A stretch of 64,000 bases of DNA, from NCBI GenBank assembly GCA_030272585.1, contig BSYQ01000004.1:5084001-5148000 (forward strand), read 5' to 3'. Within the stretch, counting starts at the first letter, position 1. Every line of letters starts with the position of its first letter. The stretch is from Bryopsis sp. KO-2023 (lineage: Eukaryota > Chlorophyta > Ulvophyceae > Bryopsidales > Bryopsidaceae). The translations under genes were made by a program, and so were the position numbers. The notes under the pieces were generated by a model. The model was given only the letters and a program-made list of their open reading frames with translations. It had not been told where the DNA came from and ran no database searches. Below are positions 49,601-57,699 of the stretch, piece by piece.

Positions 49601-50862
49601 TCCTCTGACAAGGTTTCTGCAACACTGCCTTTTACTGCATCAGTACTTTCCACATTATTAATCAAATGTTCCTCCTGAACTTCCCGAAGATTTACCAAAT
49701 ACATCGGCATACCCTTGCGGGCTGCCCGAGCAAACTCTTTGGCGGACATCATATCCAAATCTTCAGTACTGCAATCCTCTACTCTACCAGTCTGCATTCT
49801 GAGTTTGACTACTCCCTGAGGTGTCTGCAAAACCAATTTCTTCTTCTGCCAATCTATCATAGGGTTGTGTTTACTCAGCCAAGACATACCTAACACCAGA
49901 TCATACCTGCCTAGTGTCACTGCATACATCTTTTCCTCTGAAACAAACCTCCCCATCTTGACACTGGCCTGCAGTTCTTTTTCTACCTTCTCTGAAGTCT
50001 TGCCATCTGCTAACTGCACTTCAGTAACCACCTCAGAAGCCTTTGCCTGAATGTCATTTTCTAGCAACCAATCTTTCGAAACAAAATTGTCGGTTGCACC
50101 ACTATCTAACAAAATTCTTGCAAAACAACCTGCCACAGCCCCTGTGGTCTTCAACAATCCTTGAGTCCCCCCTTGGACTCCTCTCAACTTCAAAACTGGG
50201 GGTTCACTTGAACAAACATTCTTGAGGGAATCTGCACTTAGTTTCCCCTGCTCAAGCTCCTCTCTCACTGAAAAACCTGATGTGTCTGCCCTCAGATCAA
50301 CATCAGTACCTTTACACTCAATAACATTGTGCAGCTCAGGTTCAGGTGGGGCCCCACCTAATCCTGCACTGCCTGACATCACCTGCAGGCTGGGTGTGGC
50401 TTCACTTGGCTCATCACCTCCTGCCTCAGAGACCAGAGTGGTTGTGGCTTCACTCAGCCCACAACCCTCCTTCGTTGTCTCTATATTCTTCACCAAACAT
50501 TCTGCAAATGTGGCTACACAAGGCCCTCCACCTGCAAAATTCAACACTGACACTGCAGGATCCCCTTCAGGTATGGCTACACATGGCTCGGTACCTGCAA
50601 GGTTCTCCATCATTTTCTTCTTCTTCTTCTTCTCCTTGGCTGAGGCTACACATGGCTCTCCAACCTTGGAGTTCTGATTTGAAATTCCTGCTACCCCCCA
50701 ATTGGTAGCCTCTCTGTGTGGTGGGCTGCACCGGCCTTCCCACACTCCACTTCTATCCTCCTCCGCCAGGATTTCCCGGCCAGCAGCCTCTCCAGACTCT
50801 GGCCTCCTTAGTTTTCCTGACAGTCTGCAGCAAAATGTCCTTTCTTGCCGCAGTTGTAACAA
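46672..50862 (-). CDS. Pol polyprotein of the chromovirus
   Basis: About 1,396 codons. In order: aspartic protease with LLDSGATDNF (about 50.11 kb); reverse transcriptase with CVDFRALNKLT and YLDDILIF (about 49.0 kb); RNase H with TTDASDYAIGAVL (about 48.56 kb); integrase with the HHCC zinc finger (CISCQRNK, about 47.85 kb), a DD35E-type core and a GPF motif (YCGPFEV, about 47.05 kb); and a C-terminal chromodomain (YLVRWQGY...TWEPAEHL, about 46.8 kb). The chromodomain places it among chromoviruses, which use it to direct integration to marked chromatin. The first part overlaps gag in another frame. Confidence 0.93.
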   Translation of the reverse strand: MLQLRQERTFCCRLSGKLRRPESGEAAGREILAEEDRSGVWEGRCSPPHREATNWGVAGISNQNSKVGEPCVASAKEKKKKKKMMENLAGTEPCVAIPEGDPAVSVLNFAGGGPCVATFAECLVKNIETTKEGCGLSEATTTLVSEAGGDEPSEATPSLQVMSGSAGLGGAPPEPELHNVIECKGTDVDLRADTSGFSVREELEQGKLSADSLKNVCSSEPPVLKLRGVQGGTQGLLKTTGAVAGCFARILLDSGATDNFVSKDWLLENDIQAKASEVVTEVQLADGKTSEKVEKELQASVKMGRFVSEEKMYAVTLGRYDLVLGMSWLSKHNPMIDWQKKKLVLQTPQGVVKLRMQTGRVEDCSTEDLDMMSAKEFARAARKGMPMYLVNLREVQEEHLINNVESTDAVKGSVAETLSEEGKEAAELEKQIRKEFQDLFKEELPQELPPDRGVNHKIELVEGAEPVKKGLYRASFAEREELKKQLAELLKQGFIRPSKSPWGSPVLFVPKKNGKLRMCVDFRALNKLTVKNRYPIPRIEELLDQIQGARCFSKIDLCSGYHQVRLDPADCEKTAFRTRYGLYEYVVLPFGLTNAPATFMNTMNHVLHDFLDVFCIVYLDDILIFSKDWAEHKVHLRKVMQRLREQKLYASASKCEICRDQVEFLGHELSAAGVQVLQSKVQVIRDWPPLTSVKDLRSFLGLANYYRRFMKDFSARAKPLTALLKKDAEWKWTETEAAAMQDIKEALMSAPVLLVPDPSLKFEVTTDASDYAIGAVLTQDKGQGQQPVAFESRKLQPAELNYATHEKELLAVVHALKVWRHYLDAQEFVVHTDHAPLKFLHTQPHLSQRQARWMETLQSFKFEIKYRPGRDNVVADALSRATHQVEETKSEMNVQARLEVAEGFLQQVQTAYSKDPLCQQLITARHRPGHVKWDGQRLWRRIGNAWKWWIPEADGLREKILHDCHESPLAGHLGRRKTLVRVQLHYFWPHISESVHKYVRNCISCQRNKASNQRPLGKLQPLPIPDGRWTSVSLDFVGPLPRTRTGSDYLLVVVDRFTKMIRLIPTKQTVTAAGVADLFFQNVVRFFGLPQEIVSDRDTRFTSNFWRSLWKKAGTRLAMSSSYHPETDGQTERANRTVQEILRSYVEPAGTDWDQHLAAAEFAYNSSVNATTGFSPFYLMNGQNPRTPASAVAVSACLAVDDWWTTWQSDLEKCRHNIAAAQARQRQVADETRRGGGFEPGEKVFLATKDLPLSAVLSRKLSAKYCGPFEVTEKLSEVAVRLRLPGHWRIHDVFHVSKLKPAFEDQVGSFPAREAPRWQPEPELVDGQEEYQVDRILADRTVRGRKQYLVRWQGYDQSEDTWEPAEHLQNARDILRDYQQRSEGTAMRRRPSRKAQ

Positions 50863-51989
50863 TCAACATTCGCTGCAGAGTGACCTGCATCCATTCTGCT
50901 CCTTCTGGCAGAGATACTCTCTCCAGATCTTCTGTTCTGCCTCTGTCTGCGAGGACTACCACTGCGTCCTCTGCTTAAACTGCGACTGTCGCTTCGGTTT
51001 CTACCAACATCAAAACCCACGCGGTTACGCTGAAGGCCATCAACCTCCATGCGGTCCCCTAATTGTGGTGTATTTTGCTGTGGTGTATACCTATCACGAT
51101 CTGCGTCAGTTCTGCCACGACTAGCACTGCGACCTCGATTCTGCGATCTTCCTCTGCTGTAGGATCGGCCTCTGCTGTAAGATCGGCCTCTGCTCTTTGA
51201 TCTGTCTCTGCGTGATCCTTCACGCCTGCCTCTGGGACTGTGACCTCTGCGTCCCTCTCTGCGGTACGCCTCAAGTGGACCTTCCCAAGTGGCGGCGAGT
51301 GCTATCGCACGCTCCAGATCTGCAGGATCTTCCATTTCAACCTTAGTTCGCAGACGGTCATTCAGGCCCTCTACAAAACGAAACAGCTGCTCTCCAACGT
51401 TGCTGTCATTGATCTGCAGCATAAGTCTTCTGAACTGATGCACATACTCAGCAACGGTAGATCGTCCCTGCCTCAGACGAGACCATTCTCGCCTGAAGTC
51501 TTTGTTCTCATTCGTTTTACCAAACTGCTGTCTCAGTGCTGTTACCAAAGCTGGAACGTCCTGTGGCAGATTCAACTGTCCCGCCATCGCAGCTTCATAC
51601 CGACCTCTCCACCAAGTGCCTGCTGCTCCTCTCAAGCATCCTGCAGCCACTAGTACCTGCTGTTCCCTGTCCCTGGTTGCAGTAACATCAAAGTATGTCT
51701 GCAACTGGACTTGCCACTCATTGAGGGGAACATCATGTGGATTACCATACCACATGTCAGGGCCTTTCGCCCTAGCTCTGCCCAGAGCTGCGGGAGGTTG
51801 CTGCTGTGCCATCCTGTTGTGCACTGCGTTCCGAGCTGCGTCGTCCATCTGCACGTTCACGTTGGCTGCTACGTGTCTCAGGTGCTGGACCTCTTCCTGC
51901 ATGTCCAAAATCATCTGCCTCAATCTTTGCACGTCGAAGGGATCTGGGGCCGGCATTCCTATCTGCGGTTGCTCGTCCTGTCCGGCCAT
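50808..51989 (-). CDS. Gag of the chromovirus
   Basis: 393 residues in element sense. It has a capsid-like retrotransposon Gag region (WYGNPHDVPLNEW, LRQQFG, VAEYVHQFRRLMLQI) followed by a long Arg/Ser/Gly-rich basic stretch. A single CCHC zinc knuckle (CYNCGKKGHFAADC) lies near its end. The overlap with pol is about 55 nt. Another open frame on the same strand (51772-52368) overlaps the gag start; I consider it probably not a gene. Confidence 0.88.
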   Translation of the reverse strand: MAGQDEQPQIGMPAPDPFDVQRLRQMILDMQEEVQHLRHVAANVNVQMDDAARNAVHNRMAQQQPPAALGRARAKGPDMWYGNPHDVPLNEWQVQLQTYFDVTATRDREQQVLVAAGCLRGAAGTWWRGRYEAAMAGQLNLPQDVPALVTALRQQFGKTNENKDFRREWSRLRQGRSTVAEYVHQFRRLMLQINDSNVGEQLFRFVEGLNDRLRTKVEMEDPADLERAIALAATWEGPLEAYRREGRRGHSPRGRREGSRRDRSKSRGRSYSRGRSYSRGRSQNRGRSASRGRTDADRDRYTPQQNTPQLGDRMEVDGLQRNRVGFDVGRNRSDSRSLSRGRSGSPRRQRQNRRSGESISARRSRMDAGHSAANVDCYNCGKKGHFAADCQEN

Positions 51990-52565
51990 CTCTGCGCTGC
52001 TCTCTGCGTTCTCTTTCCTGCTGTCCTCTCAAGCGATTCCTGTATATATTGCAGTTGGGATCAGTACACTCTGTGTATCTGAAGTACCCTGGACCCTGTT
52101 CTGCTCTGCGGTGACCGTGAGGGGGTGCTCTCAGAGCGCCTGGTTCCAACACTGTCAAAGGGTGTCTGACAGGTCCAAGTATATGTACAGGCTGAGCAAA
52201 ACGAAGAGGAGAGGGTAAACGAACCACTGTATCAGGAAAACGCAGTGTGTGTGGCAGCACCCCTTCTGGGTGGTTCTCTGCTGAGTCCTCTGAATGAATA
52301 CTCGTCTCAGAGTCAGAAACCACTTCAATAACTCTGTCGCTACCACCAAAAGGTCTACCGAAACTCATACAACCAAAACTCGACCAAGCAACAGCTGCGC
52401 CTGTAACTTTTCAAGTCTGCTTCCCTGAACAGCGCAAAAACTGCGTCTGTGTGCTGCGCCTGTGCGCTGCTTCTGTGTGCTGCTCACAGCACTCTCCAGT
52501 TCTATCTCTCCCAAGGCTGTGGGGCCTTCCAAGGTCCTCCAGCGACCCTGCACAGTCTTGCTGCG

Positions 52566-52583
52566 CCCCTGCTCCGAAACCAA
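52566..52583 (-). promoter_or_regulatory. Primer binding site after the 5' LTR
   Basis: In element sense the sequence just inside the 5' LTR reads T then TGGTTTCGGAGCAGGGG. It resembles the TGGTATCAGAGCA site complementary to initiator methionine tRNA in plants (11 of the first 13 bases), so tRNA-iMet priming is likely. Confidence 0.6.
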
Positions 52584-53056
52584 TGTAGTGAACTCGCCTG
52601 CAGACCTCTATTGTGGGCTGCTGGCTGTGAACCGCAAGCCTGAAACGGCTTGGAGGGAAAGAATAGACGACTTGGAAGCGAGACAAAGGGAGTTCAATCC
52701 CAAAGTAAGGTTACAAGAACGTTCAAACCCCAAGAACTTATAGAATACCCTAGCAGCCTTGATCCTAACTGATCATAGGCTGTAACATCAGTCTGCATCA
52801 ATGCTGCAAGCTATCAGACCTTGCAGTCCTGTCAATCAGAGCCCAGCTCAGCCCCACGGCCATTCCTGTGGTGCTGAGCGACCTTCTAGAACATTCTAGC
52901 TGACAGCTCAGTAGTCCACGTACTACTTCACTGACAGCACACCCCGACTGACTGTACGCTGCCTCAGGGCAGCCAGCCTCCTACTTAAAGTACTGCAGGA
53001 CTGTCAGCAAGCCTGCTGACGTACTGCAGGGCTGTCAGAAACCCTGATTCGCTACA
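52584..53056 (-). repeat. 5' LTR of the chromovirus
   Basis: 473 bp, identical in my comparison to the LTR at 44614-45086. It is followed outside by the target duplication ATTCC. Confidence 0.95.
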
Positions 53057-53061
53057 ATTCC

Positions 53062-53349
53062 TCCCAAAACGGTGGGTTCTTACCCACATATCGTCCTCAT
53101 GCGACGCACATGGGTTCCCCGCCACACAGGTGGTTCGCGGCGGTTGAACAAGTCCTTTGGGTGTTGGACGCTTCTCTTGCTCCATTCACACTGGGCTCCC
53201 CCTCTCCACCTTGTGACACCAAGTAAGGTGCTCACAGAATACCTGAGCCATCCACCCACTGACTGTCCCGCCCGGAAGGGATGAGGCACTCGTTATTAAC
53301 CGACATGAACCGAGAATTATGTGGCTGTAGGGACGGGGGTCGAAGGATG
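53062..53349. other. Right flank of the chromovirus insertion, part of an older repeat
   Basis: About 290 bp between the LTR target duplication and the inverted repeat R1. The minus strand carries a short open frame rich in Arg (NRREPPVWRGTHVRRMRTICG region). It belongs with the sequence left of 44,609, because the chromovirus split one locus. Confidence 0.45.
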
Positions 53350-54123
53350 AATGGTTTGGGGTTTCGTCCCACCTACCGACCCATACATGTCGGGACGACT
53401 GACCCAGTTGCTAGGCAGGAAACAAGGAAACAAGGATTACAAGTTGCGTAGGGCAAACCACCCTGCTAGGCAGGAGCTTAGGCAGGTCACGGTCCGTAGA
53501 AGACAAACACTTCATCCACATCACCTAATTCGCATCACCACACAAACCGACAAAGACAAACCCAGTGCGGTTTTCGTCCGGTTAGTGTTGACAGATGTTC
53601 GAAAGGTTGAGCAGACGATCGTGTATCTTCAAGTAGTCCTCAACCATGTTATCCGTGAGTCGGTTAAAGGCGGTGCATAGTTCAGAAACTGGATAAGCAA
53701 GTGGTATGGGACATGTAGCTTATCGGTTGTTGATGATGATTCAGAATCTGATTCTAGATCCATCACCTTTCAAGAAAGGACTATAAACGACTTAACAAGA
53801 CGTCGCGTGATTAATATGGGATAGATGTTATCATGGACGTATGATACATCTCACATCCTGTAGTGATCAATGATTAGCCGGCAATCGGTTATCCTTCTTG
53901 TCAATCCTTTATGGTTGATTGCGACTTTGACAAATGCACTGACATTGGATATTGCAGTCCAGACGGAAATTGCACATCCTCTAAATAGTCAGGATATCTA
54001 ATTGCCTGGGATCACCAAAGAGTCACTGAAACAGGAAGCTGGAATCTTCCGCTTCCCTTGCAGTAGAAATCTCAAGGTCTGACAAAGGCAAATAGGCATC
54101 ATATCGTCAGTAAGTCAAAAAGC
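53350..54123 (-). repeat. Inverted repeat copy R1 (about 0.77 kb)
   Basis: Reverse complement of 61830-62698 apart from an 85-bp difference caused by a later LINE-tail insertion in the other copy. It shows no terminal inverted repeats and no long open frame. Read in the minus sense it runs toward the older repeat's reading frame at 43.7-44.3 kb. In the other copy it runs toward a LINE reverse transcriptase fragment, so it may be a 5' module of a LINE-like element. Confidence 0.85.
53420..53464 (-). mobile_element. 45-bp LINE 3'-tail micro-insertion with 10-bp target duplication
   Basis: The 45 bp consist of a tail of AAACAAGG units plus half the LINE hairpin. They are flanked on both sides by GCTAGGCAGG (53410-53419 and 53465-53474). 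The same insertion with the same duplication is present in the inverted copy (62574-62618), so it predates the duplication of R. Confidence 0.85.
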
Positions 54124-54233
54124 AAGGATAAGCCAACTGTGCGGCTGCCCTGACACTTGGGATATTCTAAGGGAAGGCCCCAACCATAAGATGGGTGAAG
54201 ACCTGAGGAACCCTTCTGTGAGTATTGAGGGTG

Positions 54234-54292
54234 GGACTCGATTCCACTACCTCATGGTCTGGAGTAAGTGTTAAACAGTAACCACTCAACCA
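54234..54292 (-). repeat. tRNA-like RNA polymerase III boxes, possible SINE head
   Basis: On the minus strand TGGTTGAGTGG (54282-54292) fits a box A and GAATCGAGTCC (54234-54244) fits a box B, 37 nt apart. A T-arm-like stem, GTGGA and CCCAC, pairs at 4 of 5 positions. No acceptor stem closes it, so it is not a working tRNA gene; a tRNA-derived SINE or decayed tRNA is likelier. Confidence 0.4.
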
Positions 54293-54309
54293 TTGCATCT
54301 TATGGTCGA

Positions 54310-55063
54310 AAGGGCACAGGTTGGCAGAAGTATCGATCAGAATGAATGGAAATGGGTAACGAGCAAGTTACATTCTCGCTACCATTGCACTCACTCGGAA
54401 TCGATCGACCAAACCTTCCCTGAACTCAGCTAGAGCGAGTGATGTACCTTCTCATCGCTCTGAGATTCGAGTGAAAGTGCAGTAGGGAGGTGTTACACCA
54501 TTTTTCCTCGTAATATCACTTATATTGATTCCTTCTTATTGAACATGATGGTGCATTTCTGTTATTTCTCTTTGATTGAGATACCGAAACTTGTGTGGGG
54601 TTTTTGGGATAAACCGTTTGACCTTTTCTTCAGCTGGAGTCTGATTTTCATGAGGCAGTTTTTCCTTATCAGTTCTTTCTGTTCTTATTTTCCAGAACTG
54701 GGGACAGTCAGTTCATTTGGCAATCTCTGGGGTTGACTGCAAAATCTTATGATGATTTTGTCCTGATGTTTCTTAGTGGACATCTTCTTGGCTGATTGAA
54801 ACAGTTTGGGTTTTGGGGTCAGTTGATTTTGCAAGTGGTTTGACACAACCTGAGTTTGGGTCAGTATATTTCATTTTGGTTGGATTGGAGGATGTAGAGT
54901 TTTCATGGTTCTCTACATCTACAGGTTTCTGTTGGATGCAAATCCAGTAGAACTGGATCATTTTGGTGCTTAGATGATCAGTTGGATTTCTTTGGGTGTA
55001 CATTGTCACAACTATAAGTGTGAAACTGTTGAGGAAGTTGGATTTTCTCTGGAGGGAAAATAC
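54310..55063. other. Spacer left of the tyrosine-recombinase retroelement
   Basis: About 750 bp, T-rich on the plus strand, with one hydrophobic short open frame (54539-54736) that has no family features. Nothing else recognised. Confidence 0.4.
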
Positions 55064-55318
55064 ATGGCATCAACGTAGTTGATAAGTTTATGCGGCAGTT
55101 GGGCTCTGGGCGGGTAAATTAGTGGCTGTGGAGGTACAGGGCTTAGCTGTACTCGTTTGAGTGGTCAGGATTTGATGGATGTATTGCTTGGTTCTGGTGC
55201 TGCCAAGTGGCAGTCAGACTCTTGATTTGTGGGGCTCTGAACGCAGCATTACATTTGTAGTGCTGCACAGCACGGATATAAGCAAGCCATTTCGTTTTGT
55301 TCTTCACTTTTCTGCTCT
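55064..55318 (+). repeat. Direct repeat A1 of the tyrosine-recombinase element
   Basis: 255 bp starting ATGGCATCAACG, repeated at 59287-59541 with about one mismatch. It marks the element's left end. Confidence 0.9.
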
Positions 55319-55529
55319 TCGAGCATCCCAGCAATTCGTTTGCTGGCTCCTAGCAGGAGATCTCAGTGTAAAGCGACCCTCTATGGAAGAGGAACTCTAG
55401 AAAGCACTCCGCCACCTACTTGGACGCGACCTGGGCCACTTCGACGACACCTTCGTCAAGAAAGCGTTTGTTGCCGACCCTGAAGATATACCACACCTAC
55501 CTGCGAATCCTGTACCGCGCCCAGCAGGC

Positions 55530-56051
55530 TTGCCTATCGGCGAATATTTCCCTATCGAGAGCACAGTGCAGGGGCTGCGCTTGCTGGACAGTCTCGGACC
55601 TGGTGGTTTCGCCTCGGAGCTGAAAACGTGGTCGCCAGTGGTGTCGGCGAATTTCGACATTGTGGCAGGACAGCTGACGGTGCTGTGCTCACCACACACG
55701 CCACCACTTGTTCGACAGGTCTTTGGGCCGTACGCACTGGCCTCGTACCGCTCTTTGGTACTGGCTGTGGAGTCTTTGGAGGTACTGCGCCTCAAGGCTG
55801 ACTCATCCGAGAGCCACCCAGGCGCGTGGAAGCTGCTGCAGGAGAAGATCCGCCTGTCCCACACAGCACGACAATTCAGCGGTACACAAACCGTGGACAC
55901 CCTGAACTCGCTTTCAGAAGACTACTTGAAGTCGTTGTCCAAGTCCCTGGGGCAGCAAAAAGCAGCAAACTCGCGTCCAAACCAGTACAACAAGAGGCAG
56001 CCAGGTCCCTCCCAAGCAAAGGAAAAGCCAAAGCAGACTAAGACTGACTAG
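55530..56051 (+). CDS. Gag-like frame of the tyrosine-recombinase element
   Basis: About 170 residues directly upstream of the reverse transcriptase frame, with a basic, Gln/Pro/Lys-rich C-terminus (KQQ..PGPSQAKEKPKQTKTD type). Position and composition fit the first ORF of Ngaro/PAT elements, which is usually a structural protein. No zinc knuckle is present. The true start is uncertain and may be further left. Confidence 0.5.
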   Translation: MPIGEYFPIESTVQGLRLLDSLGPGGFASELKTWSPVVSANFDIVAGQLTVLCSPHTPPLVRQVFGPYALASYRSLVLAVESLEVLRLKADSSESHPGAWKLLQEKIRLSHTARQFSGTQTVDTLNSLSEDYLKSLSKSLGQQKAANSRPNQYNKRQPGPSQAKEKPKQTKTD

Positions 56052-57667
56052 ATGGGGGACGACCTGTTTTCTCAGTGGACTGCCCTGAAGGTACGCCGCA
56101 GTGTCAAGCAATGGGAACGGATAGGAACCTCAAGGGAGGTACTCAGAGTCATATCCGAGGGGGTGAGGATACGTTTTGATGGAAAACCACGAACGCAGCA
56201 GTTCTGTGGGTCTTTTCTCACGTCTGAAACGGAAAGAAAAGAGTGGAGAGATATCAGGAAGGATTATTTAGCGAAGGGTGCAATCAGCATCGTAGATAAT
56301 CCTGATCCCACGGCTCATGTAAGCCGGTCTTTTTTCGTACCAAAGAAGGACGAAAATGGGAAAATAACTGGGCAGCGTTTGGTGATAGATTTGAGGCCTC
56401 TGAATTCACAGGTGTTAGAGTACCCTGTGCAATACGAGGACCTTCGTTCTCTGCCGCACATACTGCGCCAGAATGATTCTTTGATCAAATTTGATTTGAA
56501 AGACGCATTTTTTCATGTCGGGATTCACCCTGACCACAAGAAATTTTTTCAATTTGAGGTAGATGGTGAGCGTTTTCAGTGTGAAGTTTTGCCGTTTGGG
56601 TTTCGGGGCTCACCCAGAATTTATTGCGATTTGATCAAGAATTTGGTTCGTTTTTTGAGAAATCCAGGAAGGATTAAAAACATGAGGAAAGAAGGAAAAA
56701 ATGATTTTTTGTACGATTATTGGCAACGGTATAGAAACGAAACCAGGGTCAGATTGACCTGGTATTTGGATGATTTTCTTTGCATGCATCTCTCAGCAGC
56801 AGAGCTGCGGGTTTTTGGGCGCATCATCAGGGGGATGTTCGCTCAGATGGGGGTCTCTTGGAAGGATTCGAAGTGCATTTGGGAGCCCTGCCAGAAGCTG
56901 CACCATCTGGGATTTTTGGTGGACAGTAAGGCAGCGTTGTTTGTTCTTCCTCCACACAGGTTGACCCGCCTTCGAAACCAAGCTCGGACGCTCAGAATCC
57001 GAATCCTCAAGAATGGGCGTCAGTGCCAGCCAGAGTGCTGGCGTCTTTCATGGGTTTCGCCCAGTCATGCGCTCCCGCTATCAAAGGAACGAGGTTCTGG
57101 CTGCGCCACCTATACGATTCCCTCAAGGGCAAGAAGAGTTGGAGCACCAGAGTGCAGGTTTCACGCCCGGCGATCGCAGCCCTGCGATTTTGGGAGCAGC
57201 TTACCCCCGAAAAGACAACGATGTGCATTTGGCGGCCTCCGCATTCGGCAGACCTCGCAGTGGACGCCAGTTTGACAGGATGGGGAGCGTCTCTGAAAAT
57301 CCATGGGAACTCTTCGGAGGAGGCTCCACCGTTGGCTTTGGCAGCAGGGTTCTGGAAGGGGGAGGAGCACATCAATCTACGAGAGTTACAGGCAGTGGGC
57401 TTGGCGGTCAAGGCTTTCAGAGACAGGATCACCGATCGGCATTTGAAGTGCATCACGGACAGTCAAGTGATCGCCGCCATATTGCGGAGTCAATGTTCCC
57501 GTTCCAGTCCGCTGTTCCAAGAATACAAACGCCTCTATTGGCTTATGGAAGCTCTGAACATCGATTTTCAAGTGGAGTGGATACCCAGCGCACAAAACGT
57601 GTATCCCGACGCTCTATCGCGCCTCAACGAGACGCAGGAGTACAGACTGAACCCTCGGATTTTCTAG
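56052..57667 (+). CDS. Reverse transcriptase and RNase H region of the tyrosine-recombinase element
   Basis: Reverse transcriptase blocks in order: FFVPKKDENGK, LVIDLRPLNSQV, IKFDLKDAFFHVGI, LPFGFRGSP and the catalytic WYLDDFL near 56,760. RNase H follows in an overlapping frame (from about 57.02 kb) with LAVDASLTGWGA, INLRELQAV, CITDSQVIAAIL and YPDALSRL. The domain order RT then RNase H, with no protease and no integrase, is the DIRS-order pattern. Overlapping frames are usual in this group. Confidence 0.85.
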
Positions 57668-57699
57668 AGGTTGCAGGAGCAGTTCCATTTGACGATCGA

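Larger units (their letters stand above)
44614..53056 (-). mobile_element. Ty3/gypsy LTR retrotransposon, chromovirus type, looks whole
   Basis: An 8,443-bp element in minus orientation. It is bounded by two 473-bp LTRs that appear identical base for base and by a 5-bp target duplication ATTCC (44609-44613 and 53057-53061). Identical LTRs mean a very recent insertion. The inside holds gag, pol (protease, reverse transcriptase, RNase H, integrase, chromodomain) and one extra open frame after pol. A tRNA primer site follows the 5' LTR and a polypurine tract precedes the 3' LTR. It sits inside an older repeat. Gag and pol overlap in different frames, as is common in this family. It looks whole. 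Confidence 0.95.

Noticed and set aside
51772-52368. A second open frame of 198 codons overlapping the start of the chromovirus gag.
   Set aside because: It is Arg/Ser-rich, has no family motif and overlaps gag in another frame; composition bias of the basic gag region explains long open frames there.
53080-53289. Treating the Arg-rich minus-strand frame right of the chromovirus as a host gene.
   Set aside because: It is part of the interrupted older repeat and has no independent gene features.
54539-54736. A hydrophobic 65-codon frame as a small membrane protein.
   Set aside because: T-rich sequence produces Phe/Leu-rich frames by chance; no start context, homology or neighbours support it.
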